Notes: generated by a model from the letters alone, not told the origin. A DNA stretch of 64,000 bases from Xestospongia bergquistia (GCA_963965975.1 OZ014411.1:24473249-24537248), one strand, 5' to 3'. Positions 10,951-22,091 are shown, counted from the first letter of the stretch. A program made the numbers and translations.

Positions 10951-12370
10951 TTAAAACACTGAAGTAAAAATAAAACAATTATAAAGGGTAATTAATCAAA
11001 AAGAAACCTATAAAACTAAAGAAGAGGTAGTATATTCACTTCCTGATAAATATGTACATTCTGGCCTCTCAACTCAAACATCGTGCATTGTATAGTCAAA
11101 AAACTATGTACCAAATTTTTTTTATGCAAGAAGTATTACTAAAAATTGTATCGGTAGAGATAAAAGATGTTGTACAACACTTACTTCAGTACTATGTAAT
11201 AGCTCCTTCTGTAAAGACATTAGTCATACACCATACCCTAATGACAAAGTATTTTGCATACTAAATAAAGACATAATTAGTAAGGCTAAACAAATGTGGA
11301 TTTGTTGAAGTTTCATCAAAAGAATTTATGTCTGAACATCTTCGTTCTTTTACAAATCAGTCAGTGAATTAAAGGGAGCATTTTGATATCTGGAAACAAT
11401 GCATTGAAACTCACATTGATGAATTGAAGTGAAACAAAGAATATTTAAAAACAAGTTAAAAGGAATATTGGCTACTTATGACAATACAATAACATGATAG
11501 TTGTTCAGTTCATTGTGCAATCATCAACAACAGAAGATACAAAAAGCTCTCTAAGTTTTGTATTCCAGGATGGAAAGCTAAGAACTTTTATACTGACTAT
11601 TCATATAATGAAATGAGTGCAATTAGTACTACTTTTTCCTACAACTCAATTATATTTATACACACTCCAAAGAAAACAAGTGATTATGGAAGAAATATCC
11701 TTCTCAAGATTGGCTATACTTTTTTGTGTGAAGATTTTAACTGAGACATTCACAACTGATAATTAACATGAGTTCATCACCTAGAATATAGCTATTTTAT
11801 TTTATTTCATTTTAGAATAAATTATAATGCTATTTTTTATGATTGAATACTTCAAGTCATCTTACAGTGCCTAAAAAAGAGAGAACAGCAGTATGATGTT
11901 AGGAATGGCATCATGGACATACCTCAGAGTATCCAAACAGAATTGCCTAAACACATTTTTATATCTGAAAGCTATGTTTTACTGCATTGTGAGCACATTC
12001 CTTAAACAAAATCCTCACTTTCTATCTAACTAAACAGTCTTTATTTTAGACTTCTTACTGGACTACTTGCCTTATACAACTGTTGCAACAAAGCATTATG
12101 GCTATAATATTGTAGCTGCTATGTAAGGATGACCATATTGCTATTCCTACTTCAGGCTTATTTGAGATGTTTTTACTCCATCCCTAATTTTAATAATTTT
12201 TAGAAATTTTTATTAACTTGTATGCATATAAGTTTTAAACTAAAGGATCAAATAGTAATAAGCACACACACATATATGTATATTGGAATTTGGAAAGGCA
12301 CCTGCCACCTTTATTCTGTTAATGCCTTGAGCAACTAGATTGTAGTTGCTCAAGTAGTTGTAGATTTAAG
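10951..12370. repeat. Noncoding region; 11620-12260 matches spacers of the beta-helix gene array
   Basis: From about 11620 to 12260 the sequence (TTTTTCCTACAACTCAA, then TATGGAAGAAATATCCTT, then CTTATACAACTGTTGCAAC) is recognisably the same as segments at about 35880-36490, 42690-42980 and 52580-53170, all spacers next to beta-helix/multipass genes. Similarity is partial, so this copy is old. The remainder, 10951-11620, shows no gene. Confidence 0.65.
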
Positions 12371-12377
12371 AAAAAAC

Positions 12378-12600
12378 CAGTTCATTGGAGAGGTTAGATC
12401 AGCTCTTCAGATGGTAGGGGTTCCAACTGTTAAGTACACTGGACACGGTTTTCAAATTGAGACAAAAACAACAGTTCTGTTGAGGACTATACAATGAAGA
12501 AGTTGGTTGGTGGAATAGTGAAGCACACCTGTGTTATTATATTAAAACTCTCTAGAGAAACATTGGTCTGTTACTCCCATATTCTGGTGTCAGTCTCTCA
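12378..12600 (+). pseudogene. Relic of a tyrosine recombinase (DIRS-like or Crypton-like element)
   Basis: The plus strand encodes QFIGEVRSALQMVGV, then YTGHGFQI, then, after an internal stop and a frame change, WWNSEAHLCYYIKTL and RETLV. This follows the C-terminal half of transposon tyrosine recombinases: F...VR.AL...G, Y.GHSFRIGA, then W.S.AY..YI..P.ETL. The catalytic Arg of the H..R box reads as Gln and there are at least two stops and one frameshift, so it is dead. The host element could be a DIRS-like retrotransposon or a Crypton; no reverse transcriptase was seen. Confidence 0.6.
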
Positions 12601-12984
12601 ATGTTAGGTCGACGCCATGTTTAGAAAATAAGTCTATATCCATGGTAGTACAGGTTATAGTTTATTTTGTTAGTTGTCTATTGTTTATTTTGTGTTTACA
12701 CTTTTTTCTATGATTATGATTGTTATTATCTGTGTGTATATACATTGTAAGATTCTGGAAGAGTGCCTATGGTGGGTTTGAGCTGAATCAGCACCCAACT
12801 TGGTAGGGAATATGAGACATAAGCCCACAAACAAATGACACTAACCCACATGCGTACTAGTCAAACTGTTGGATAGGAGGTGTTAGCAAGTTTGGACCTT
12901 CTGTGCATTGGTGCTACACCTAAAACCTAACAGTGTAGGGTTGGAAGTGTGATGGTAATATTTCCTTCAATGGCATCCAAGTAC

Positions 12985-13360
12985 AATGTTTATTGTCAAC
13001 AATTAATACTAACATTCATGGCCTTGCATTACAACTAAATAATCTTAATAACAATTCACCCATAAGTAATGTGAACATTAGTTTCTCATCTAGTAGTATT
13101 CAGTACTCAAAACAATAACTCTGTCTTGTAGAAACTCAAAATAATATTGGATTTTAGTAATTTAGATGAAAGTTAAAACTGTTGTGAGGTTATATGCACA
13201 TAAAGTCCACACAAAATCAATCAGTGTCTTTCTATCAGGTTTCTCAGTTACTTTTAGTGAAGTTGTTAATTTTGTTTTGTCTTATATCTTATACATTATA
13301 TTCAGTGATCTATTCACAGATGTAGTCATTAACTTCAGTGATGCACCTGTAATATTTTAA
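12985..13360 (+). pseudogene. Decayed copy of the beta-helix/multipass gene, N-terminal part
   Basis: The segment AATAACAATTCACCCATAAG, GTGAACATTAG and CTCTGTCTTGTAGAAACTCA follows the intact genes (compare 46930-47010). Further on, one frame reads HKVHTKSIS, FSVTFSE and NFSDAPV, parallel to YKVHTEEPKAIS, MTVIFSQGD and FNDAPVG of the intact proteins. Large internal deletions and stops make it a pseudogene. It shows that the family once extended far left of the present array. Confidence 0.75.
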
Positions 13361-13379
13361 TTTTAAATACAAAGTCAAA

Positions 13380-13900
13380 ATTATTTCACAGTATCATTTA
13401 AGGAAGGAGATATGTGTTTGGGAACTACAACAAACAAATTTTATTTCAGGATCCAGTGCAAAGTATACACATGACACGTAGCCTGTAATATCATAATTTT
13501 GTCAGAAAATGTCTGTATTTTGTGATGCTCACAATAATCATTCTTTAACAAAGATATTTGATTTAAGATTGAGCATTCATTTTGAGCTAATGACACAGTT
13601 ATTCTTTGAGTATACTAAACCATCTGCATCATACTTCACAGTTTGTGATCATGTCATTTGTTTCTTATTTTATGGCAGTGTTTTGTTGATGACAAGACTA
13701 CTGGTACCACTGATAACTGTTGTTACTATGATCATAAGTTTCCTATTATTGCTAGCATATCACTTAAAATGTTACTTGTTTTAATGAGTATCTTTACTGT
13801 AATTACTATCCAACACAAGTATTGTTAATAATGTGATTCTTTGCTTGTTAATAGTAGGCACTAAGGAAGCATTTAATGTACAAACATTAGCAAATTGATA
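13380..13900 (+). repeat. Segment homologous to the array spacers at 36960-37260 and 43480-43890
   Basis: Strings such as GATCCAGTGCA..GTATACAC, TATTCTTTGAGTATACTAAACC and GACTATTGGTACCATTGATA-like sequence recur at 13450-13740, 36970-37240, 43490-43730 and 45000-45720. In the copy near 45535 this sequence follows on directly from a recognisable transmembrane-coding relic, so it probably derives from the same gene family. The open frame at 13509-13784 lies in it and is not considered functional. Confidence 0.6.
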
Positions 13901-14228
13901 TGCTTAATAATATATATGAGATGATAATGACAGGCAAAGGGTCTAGTTAGTAACAAGTGACACATCAAATGTTTGGAGACTATACACTATGTTAAAGATT
14001 GCAGCTTTATTAGGGAAAACACTATCCATAATTTTATCTCAATACAATTTAGTATCATTTATGAGACTATTCACATGATCTTTTATACTTTGCTTAAGCA
14101 TTGGTACTTACTCACCAAGCAAAATGTTTTGGACAGTGTTGGTTAAACTGTAGATATTCCAATATCTATGATTACACCCAGCTAGCACTGTCAATCCTCA
14201 TTATTAGATACTGTCTGACAATTATCAG

Positions 14229-15010
14229 TTATAACAGAGACTGACATTATGTGTAACAGGAATTGAATGGGGTGGCTATAAGAATTACTATAATGTTGTC
14301 TTAGGTAGTATTACTAATATTAGCCATATTAGGTGGTATTGTGTATTAGTGTTGTTAAGTTTAAGTGGATTGACTATTAACATAGCACACTTGGATGGTT
14401 TATTTTGACTGATAACACATGCAGTCATCAGTTCTTTATGTACACTAAAACACCTTTATAGACACTTTACTGTTTTTCTTGAGTTATTTGTGTCTTATTT
14501 ACCATATGTGGTAGTGTTTAGTCAAGGACAAGACTAATGGTACCATTGATAACAGTTCCTACTAGTATGCTACTATCATCAGTGAGTATATGTTATTATT
14601 AAGTATTAACTTTTTTGATGTTTATCTTTACTGTACTTTCTATCTCAATAGATAATAACGTTAACCCATGCATACTTTGTAAATGTGCAATTACTATAGT
14701 CTGGAGCTGGAGCTATGCAGACTCTTTTCCAAAAGCTGCAATCCTATTATATATATTGCACTATTTACTAGTGATAACAGTCCCTATATTATGATCACGT
14801 TGTCAGTGTTATTTTTTAAGATAATGCAGATGAACATATAAAGCAACCAGTAAATTCGTAGCTAGTTTCTCAGTTATATTTAGCCAAGGTGCTAATGCTG
14901 TTTTATTTTTGTATATAGTCATCTATTTAATAATATAGCCATTATCTTCAATAAAACACTTCTGCATTAAGACAACAGTCAATGTATTTCACAATATCAT
15001 TTATGGAAGA
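14229..15010 (+). pseudogene. Further decayed beta-helix/multipass gene pieces
   Basis: At 14229-14420 the sequence GACATTATGTGTAACAGGAA, GGTGGTATTGTGTATTAGTG and ACACTTGGATGGTTTATTTT follows the exon region that encodes MCKGN..GWLCG and the first membrane helices in the intact copies. At 14870-15010 GTTATATTTAGCCAAGGTG and TTATCTTCAATAAAACAC follow the MTVIFSQGD and FIFNDAP region. The order is scrambled relative to the intact gene, so at least two relics are merged here. Confidence 0.65.
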
Positions 15011-15097
15011 AGACATTTGGTATTGCTTGTATGGTGCATGTTTAAGACATTCTTAAACATGCACCTATATCTAGATTAAGTTACTTAACATTTTAGA

Positions 15098-17262
15098 ATG
15101 AATTTCAATAATTACACACTCATCATTATTGCATTCACAATTAACAGTACAGTAACCAGTACATTAATTTGTATACTTCATTTTTATTATAGAATCACAG
15201 ATTGACCTCGACACATATAGTAATGAGTTCTTTGTGGGATTTTATGAGCATGTACATGGATCTAAAGAATGTACATTGTATGTTCATACTATGAAAACAA
15301 CTCCTGTTACGTTCAAAGTCACATCACTTGATGACAATTTCTCTTACATGGGTACAACTAGTTATCACAACCCTAATAAAGTCACTATACCAGCAAGTTA
15401 CGAAGTGTTAGATCTAACTTATTCCTGGAGAAAAAAGGGTCTTAAAGTTTCATCTCTAGACACAGAGCCAATATCAGTTGTTGCATGGAGCTTTCGCAGT
15501 GAAGATGATTTCATGTCATACATAGCTCTTCCGTGTCATAAACAACCAACAATTCAATACACATACTATGTTGTGTCTACATTAGGTTGGAGTGATCAGT
15601 CAAGTCAGTTCATGATTATTGGTTGCCATAATAACAGTAATGTGACTATCATTCCAAACAATGACATTACTGTTCCATCAGATCCTCAGGACAGTTCTGC
15701 TGTTAATATAATTGTTTTAGCTGGACATTCGTTTGTCTTCATTCTTCATTCCCTTCAGACATTCTTTGTCTATAAGCCTCATGTTGATCTTACAGGAACC
15801 AAAATTATATCTGATAGTCCACTTACAATTATCAGTGGACATGAAGCTGCCCGAGTTCCAGCTGGGACTTTTGACGCCGATACTATTGTTACACAACTCA
15901 CACCAACAATAACATGGGGAAAAACATTTCTATTACCACCTCACATAGGTCGAAGTAATGGACAAAGTTACAAAGTGATTGCTACTGACAACAAAACAAA
16001 TGCAGTAAAAACCTGTGATACAAACTCCATTGCAAAACAGATCAAATTTGATAAAAACAACAATTGGTTTTACACAACCAACAATGCATACTGTAGTATT
16101 ATCTCTGATCAACCAATCTATGTTGCTCAAATTGGGGTTAGTACACAACATGCTGGTGGCAAAATTGGTGACCCTTCTCTTAGCACAGTGCCACCAATAG
16201 AACAATATGAACACTCCATCCAGTTCTCTTCATTGCTGTCAAAGGGTACTAGTTATTATAGTGTTGTTGTACCAAATGATGTTTACTTTAACCAGAGTTT
16301 ATTGATCAACAATGTTCTTATCAATCCACCATGGGTTCTAATATATGGTTCAGATGGTTCTATCTATGGATATGGCTATTCAAAATCTTTTAGTGGTACT
16401 AATACAATTGCACATCCTAATCCAAATGGTAAATTGTTTGTCTCTGTCTATGGCTGGACAACTTATGGAGGACATTCTTATGTTGGAGGGATGAAGTTAA
16501 ATCCAATTAATATTCCAAGAAGCAATGGTAACTATTGTTAATCTATGTATGCATTTATTTGCTTATAAAGTTATAGATTGGTATTAATTACTATTGTAAT
16601 GTTAATTTTCTGGTTACTTGTCATCTACCTCCTAAAGTTGGATTTTCTTTGTATTTTCTGTAGATATGTGTTTGTTGTTACCAGTTAGTGGTCCATGTAC
16701 TAACAATACCCTTCGATGGCATTATAACTATGCTATGGGTAGATGTCAACAATTTACATATGGTGGTTGTGATGGTAATCAAAACAACTTTGAAACTTTA
16801 CATAACTGTCTACAACAATGTGGTGAGTGTGTTAGCCTTGTTAGTTTGGACTGAAAAACTAAATCATTATTGTATTTGATCTAATGTTTTAACAATTATA
16901 TAAACATCATGTTATGTTTTTAAAACAGGTGAAAAGTGTAAGGATATTCAACAAGTACAATGTCTAGACAATCCATGTGAAACAACAATATGTCCAAACT
17001 TACCTGACGCTATATGTGTATCATCAAATTGTGGTCAATGTTCAGCTCATTTCTTTAACACTTCTGGTCATAATGTCACAGATAGTTGCAGTAAGTACTA
17101 ATAATTTGAAAATGACAGCATCTGCTTAAATTATATTAGGTTCATGTCCTCCTGATAAACCAACAAAATATTGTACTAATAATCCTTGTGACAGTCTAGT
17201 GTGTTCTAATTTTCCTGATGCTCAATGTGTACTTGACATCTGTGGACATTGTCAGGGAAAGT
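15098..17262 (+). CDS. IgGFc-binding domain, Kunitz domain and Cys-rich repeats; secreted protein, 3' end missing
   Basis: The main exon 15193-16527 encodes about 445 residues resembling the IgGFc-binding N-terminal domain of FCGBP-type proteins (ISVVAWSF, the PLTIISGHE motif, AQIGVSTQHAGG, P..Q.). A GTAACT donor joins in phase 1 to exon 16664-16822, a Kunitz domain with six cysteines in canonical order (CLLLP..GPC..RC..FTYGGCDGN..NF.....C...C). Its P1 residue after the second Cys is Thr, not Lys or Arg, so trypsin inhibition is unlikely. Exon 16929-17090 and exon 17140-17262 each encode a Cys-rich repeat (NPC...C.N.PDA.C....CG.C). The last exon runs into a MITE after CGHCQGKF, where the preceding repeat continues. 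A possible signal-peptide exon is 15098-15146 (MNFNNYTLIIIAFTIN), phase 1, with a weak GTACAG donor. Likely a mucus or extracellular adhesive/defence protein; that role is inferred. Confidence 0.75.
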
Positions 17263-17443
17263 TTAAACTACTGTTAAAACATCTCAAACATCTCAGTTTT
17301 GTATACATACAGTTGGTACATATGCATAACTATTCTGTATATGTGCAAAACTGTTTCTTGTTATGTTTTAACAGTGTTTTTTCATAAATTAGATCACAAA
17401 TGTTGTGACAGAAGTGGTCCCTTTTTGCAAATCAGGTCACACA
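17263..17443. mobile_element. Second copy of the foldback MITE, left end missing
   Basis: The right end, TGACAGAAGTGGTCCCT followed by CAAATCAGGTCACACAT, matches the right terminal repeat of the element at 3197-3453, and the interior (CTGTTAAAACATCTCAAA, TTTTGTATACATAC, TTTTAACAGTG) follows its centre. The outer left terminal repeat is absent: exon-like sequence ending in GGGAAAGTTT abuts the interior. It sits where the Kunitz-containing gene stops and before the FOXRED2-like gene begins. Confidence 0.7.
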
Positions 17444-17580
17444 TAATATATAGAGGTATTATAGCTCAGAGTTTAAATAAAGTGATTGTCTTGTGGACAA
17501 GACTTTATAATTATTAAAATTTAATTGAAGAAAGAAGTTTTGGATTTTTCTGTTTCTCTTATTATTAATGTATTCAATAG

Positions 17581-18423
17581 TACTGGTTTGTGGGTACCCC
17601 ATGTTCCTGATTATCCTGGAATTGAAAATATTGATGTAAGCAATCACTTGCTATTAATGGTATCAGTCTTTCATTGTATGTAGGGTTATGAGAATATGTC
17701 TATCGATCCCGATGACTTCATCAACAAAGTGGTCCTCATTTTAGGTAGAGGTAAGAACTCTTACTGTAAAGACACACCCACTTTCTGTATTTGTTAGGTA
17801 ATGCTGCTTTTGAAACAGCTGCTAACATTGTTGGTTCAGCTGCATATATACACATGGCCAGCAGGTATAATGAATATGACTGTCAATTAAATCTATTTCT
17901 CTTATAGGTCTCGTATTAAAATGGCATATCAAACACATTACGTTGGTGATCTGAGGTATGCGATTAAGTAATTCCTATCGTGTGATTGTCATGTGACTTT
18001 TCAGAGCTATCAATGACGAATTAGTTGACACGTATCAACTCAAATCATTGGATGGTCAAACTGGTTAGTCAGGTTTTGAGTAGTCAAACCAGTGACAATT
18101 ACATTATAGAGATATCTGATGATATGAGTACTAAGTTCTTAATAAAAGATGGAAAATATTTTATTGTGCCAGCTGATTTTAAAGGAGACCTTACAGAAGA
18201 TCATGGTTTGTGATGTAATGATTTTATTAGCTAATAATTATTTCTTTTGTAGGAGAAATTGGCGTTGGGTATTACTTTCCCTATGATGCTATTATCAGAT
18301 GTACAGGATTTAATGTATGTTCTAATGGTGGATTAAAATAGATAGATATTACTTGACTGCTTTAGTGGTCTAGTAGTTTGTTTCTTTTTATTTGTCTGTC
18401 TCCCTGTCTCCCTGTCTGTCTCC

Positions 18424-18461
<38 letters not shown>

Positions 18462-20447
18462 CCCTGTCTGTCTGTCTACTAGTGTTAATGATGATTTGTT
18501 TTTCTAGTTTGATTTCTCTTTGTTTGGCACACACTCAAATCCTGGGAAAGACTCAAAATCTAAAGGCAAATTTCCAGACATGCAAGCTAACTATGAGGCC
18601 AAATATATACCAGGAATGTTTTTTGGTTAGTAATTAGTTATTTCAATGATATCAAGATAAGATAAACTGCTAAGGGCTAGTTTTCCATGTCAAAAGATAA
18701 CTCAATATACACTTATCGTAATGTTATGAACTTATGATAGACTCAATTATATATCCATAGTTACCAGACTATAACCTCCCATTGTTTGCTTACCTACAGC
18801 TGGAGTAGCTAGTCATGCAGTGGATTACAAGAAATCTGCTGGTGGTTTTATTCATGGTTTCAGATATACAGGTAAAGACATGTTATAAAAGTCAGTTTCA
18901 TATTCAAAATATTTAATTTTTCCCCTCCCTATCTTTGCATTAGCAAGGGCTTTGTATCGACATCTTGAGTGGCGTTACCATGGCAACAGATGGCCATCGG
19001 TGACTATGCCTGTAACTGACCTTCTTTATCACCTTACTAAAAGAATCAATGAAGCATCCGTGAGTTATTGAAACAAGAGTGATATAATAATCTTTAACTA
19101 TTTCCCTACAGGGACTCTATCAAATGTTTAGTGTCCTAGGAGATGTCATGATATTCAGTAAGTACAGTCATTTGTGTAATGATGTAGTGGAATATGTTAA
19201 AAGTTTGTGTGTATTAAAAGATTATGTTTAAGGAGTGAGAAGGGATCTGATTATTACTACTATTGTTAACTATTATATAATGGTCATATGTGTACTAATA
19301 CTGAGGAATCTTTTGGTAAATCTTTTAATACTTAGTTTTGTTTAACTTAATTGAGTCAATCATCTCTAATTTTTTATAAGAAGACACAGTCTGCATTACA
19401 ATGTAGAGATTGAACTTCTGGGCTTAAGAGAATCAATAATGTTTCATGAAGACATATAGTATAATGATAATACCATCATTATTATAGGAGACAATGATAC
19501 TGTTGTATACTTGGAAGAAGTGCCAATGCATGCTCTTGGAGATTTCAAAGGTAAGACATCTTGCTGGAGGTATACTATACATTGTACCATGCTATGCCTT
19601 AATTGACCAATCAGATTGCTTCATTTGACTTTGGCATATAACCTATACTTCACAATTATGTTTTAGATTTAACTGGCCATGAACCTGGCAAAGTGGTTCT
19701 CTTTAACTTTGAATATGGTAAATCCTACTCGGGACCAGGGTAAATTTATAACAAAAAATGTTAAGTTTCATAGTTATTTTTCAATAGGGAAGATGTTTTA
19801 CGAGAAGACAGAGCAACTGGTAATCCAATTGAAGCAGACACTAGCAACTTCTTACATCCTGTGCTCTATCATTACGACATTCTTCCTCCTCAAAGTGCTT
19901 GTAAGTTATTGTCAGTCTCAGTTTCAGACTCCAAAAAATTCTGGAATATTGAGACCACGTGTATTTTTCCTTTCAGTTGAAAATGTTGGAGACATGCCAC
20001 CTCCAAGTTCTTATCATCATATTGTTGAAGACTTTCTCACTGATTGGTAATCAACCTAGCATACTGAGCTCTTCTATCTTGTTCTCTTGAAAGGACCGGA
20101 AGACAAGCTGACATTATTCCTTTGAGACGATTTTTGGAATCAATTGTTGGTTGTGATCTCAGAAGCTTCTCTACAGAGGAATGTTTTCAAGTACTTCACA
20201 TTTTGTTTACATCATTGATTAGTGTCTTTATTATTTCTTTCTCAAGCTTACTTTAAAGTATGGTGTCAAGCATATACCACTGTATTGCAAGCAGCATTAT
20301 GTACAAGGTCAGTTAACATTAGTGACATTGTTTTGGCAGTACTGTACTGGGATCTTCCTGATAGGAGTGAGTATTTCACAAGGCTATCCACAAATCAATG
20401 AAGAGTTATTGGGACAGCTTAAACACTCACTGCCTGAACTCTATTGA
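17581..20447 (+). CDS. FOXRED2-like: FOXRED2-like FAD-dependent oxidoreductase, N-terminal exons missing
   Basis: Seventeen exons: 17581-17635, 17684-17750, 17798-17874, 17908-17955, 18005-18063, 18110-18205, 18253-18314, 18508-18625, 18800-18871, 18944-19059, 19112-19157, 19488-19550, 19667-19739, 19788-19900, 19977-20046, 20094-20190 and 20247-20447. Diagnostic stretches are [30 protein letters not shown] (the second, GxGxxA-type dinucleotide fold), [32 protein letters not shown] and [16 protein letters not shown], all matching my memory of FOXRED2 (ERFAD), an ER luminal flavoprotein in ER-associated degradation. All junctions keep phase. The first FAD-binding Rossmann segment is absent: the first visible exon starts in phase 2 right after a TTCAATAG acceptor, and no coding sequence for it lies between 17444 and 17580. 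The C-terminus ends HSLPELY with no KDEL-like signal, unlike vertebrate FOXRED2. Without the missing exons the protein could not bind FAD normally. Confidence 0.8.
18395..18476 (+). repeat. CTGT/CTCC simple repeat in a FOXRED2-like intron
   Basis: The segment alternates TCTGTCTCCC and runs of CTGT. It lies in the intron between exons 18253-18314 and 18508-18625. The open frame across it (18392-18637) is repeat translation joined to the wrong frame of the next exon. Confidence 0.9.
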
Positions 20448-20548
20448 ATTTTAACTTCTACGCTATTTAGTAGTTATTTTTAGAGACATTCTTTATGATT
20501 TTTAAAAGAGCAAATATAAAACAATGAATATTAATTGTGTCCTGACAA

Positions 20549-21919
20549 TTAGTTAGAATAAGAGTCTACTAATTCAATAGTTTTCTCTTGTCCACAGTGA
20601 CCACGTACATTAATCACTGGTTTGTGGGCAGTGGAATCTACTATCCACAATAAAATTGTTGATATAATTCCAAGATAAAGGAGAAGACTGAACATTATTT
20701 CTAACACAAAGTAACCAGCATCATCTACTAGTAAACCAGTGACAATAGTGAGAACTGCTGTTCCCAAGTCATAGGCACAATGAATAATACCAAAAGCTGT
20801 GGCAGCTTGATTTGCTTCAACTAGAAACCCAGGAAGACTCCACAATGAAGGATTAGCAATAGTATATGAAATAGAATAAAGAACTCCAGCTATATAAGGT
20901 ATAAAAGTTTGCCCATTACCAAAGATTAGTGTGAAGTGAGCAGCTAAAGCAGTTATAACTCCTAGCATAACCCAATAGCCTTGATACCCAACAACATCAA
21001 TTAAATATCCTACAAGAGGAGTAGCTAGTATAGTTGCACAGAATATTAAAGCATTAGTTACTCCAGAAGCTTCAACACTCAGTCCAAACTTTTGAATAAA
21101 AAACACTTGACCAATTCCTACAAATGAAAATGCAACAGGAAAATACACAGATGATATCAATACTGTTAACCAATATGTAACTGAGAACTGGTTTAAGTCA
21201 CTACATTTGATTTTAGAAAATTTATGTCTTTCTCTCTGAAGAACTCTCTCTGACCTTATATCCAGCATTATAATTAATAGACCAGCAACTATCCCTAACA
21301 AAAGTAATCCAACACCTACTAGTAAAGTTGTACCAAGACGGTTAAGAGGATTGACAAGAAAGGTTAAGTGATCATAAACAAATTGAGGACCTGCAAGTCC
21401 TAAAGCACCTCCTAGTCTAGCTGCTGTGGAACCAAATGACATTGCAAATATCAATTGAGATTTATCAAACCAGGAAACAATAAGTGCAGAACCAACGACA
21501 GCTATTAATTCACTGCCAATGCCAACAAAGAAACGTCCAAATAGCATAACCCAGAATTGGTCTACAAATGCTCCAAGTGCCCAAATGAACTGACCAAGAG
21601 CAGCTGTCAATGTTACTAGAATACATCCTAGTCTTAGACCTAGTATTCTATCTACTGACACTCCACCTACTAGACATAGAACAACATTAGGCCAAAATGA
21701 TATTGACAGGAGAAGATCATACTTTTCAGCATCCACTTCCATCACTTTAATAATGACGTCTTCTAGTCCTCCTGGACTCTCAGTACAGTAGAAAGCTGCC
21801 AAATAAGTGTAGCATAGCAGTAACAACATGGTATATCGATATGTCCAATGACTAGGATGACAGCAACCAGTGTGTGTTGAAGTTGGAGCTTTTTCTTGTT
21901 CAATAGTACCATAATCCAT
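20549..21919 (-). CDS. MFSD1-like: MFSD1-like transporter, tandem copy 1 (intronless)
   Basis: 456 codons, one exon, about twelve membrane helices. The N-terminal MDYGTIEQEKAP is followed by helix 1, then YDLLLSISFWPNVVLCLVGG and VDRILGLRLG, an MFS motif-A match to MFSD1 (YNLLYSVYSWPNVVLCF.GG..DR.FG.R.G). GRFFVGIGSELIAV, FVGIGQVFFI.KFGL and GYLFLEV-type GYFVLEIMFSLLLYLG also match MFSD1, a lysosomal dipeptide uniporter in mammals. The substrate here is inferred. The start is supported because the same M-(D/N)-YGTI is conserved in copies 2-4 while upstream Mets are not. It converges with the FOXRED2-like gene, stop to stop about 100 bases apart. A foldback lies just upstream. Confidence 0.88.
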   Translation of the reverse strand: MDYGTIEQEKAPTSTHTGCCHPSHWTYRYTMLLLLCYTYLAAFYCTESPGGLEDVIIKVMEVDAEKYDLLLSISFWPNVVLCLVGGVSVDRILGLRLGCILVTLTAALGQFIWALGAFVDQFWVMLFGRFFVGIGSELIAVVGSALIVSWFDKSQLIFAMSFGSTAARLGGALGLAGPQFVYDHLTFLVNPLNRLGTTLLVGVGLLLLGIVAGLLIIMLDIRSERVLQRERHKFSKIKCSDLNQFSVTYWLTVLISSVYFPVAFSFVGIGQVFFIQKFGLSVEASGVTNALIFCATILATPLVGYLIDVVGYQGYWVMLGVITALAAHFTLIFGNGQTFIPYIAGVLYSISYTIANPSLWSLPGFLVEANQAATAFGIIHCAYDLGTAVLTIVTGLLVDDAGYFVLEIMFSLLLYLGIISTILLWIVDSTAHKPVINVRGHCGQEKTIELVDSYSN

Positions 21920-21968
21920 GTTGGGCAGGCACCGAAATAAATTTAACCCCTATTGTCAATTTGTCAAG

Positions 21969-22091
21969 GTAAAATTGATATCGAAAAAAGTAGAAATATC
22001 GTCAAAGAAGAGAGTTACTAAAACACAGCAATAGCAAGTCTCTTCTTTGACGATATTCTACTTTTTTCGACATGTCTACATCAATTTACCA
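21969..22091. repeat. Long inverted repeat (foldback) upstream of MFSD1-like copy 1
   Basis: The left arm TCGAAAAAAGTAGAAATATC then GTCAAAGAAGAGA pairs with the right arm TCTCTTCTTTGACGATATTC then TACTTTTTTCGA with one-base differences, and outer flanks (GGTAAAATTGAT and ATCAATTTACC) also pair. The loop is about 25 bases. It may be a small MITE or a structured 5' region. No such foldback was seen before the other MFSD1-like copies. Confidence 0.75.

Noticed and set aside
15933-16214. 93-codon minus-strand open frame
   Set aside because: It lies opposite the IgGFc-binding exon and is a shadow of that frame.
18392-18637. Open frame starting with [11 protein letters not shown]
   Set aside because: Simple-repeat translation joined to a wrong frame of a FOXRED2-like exon.
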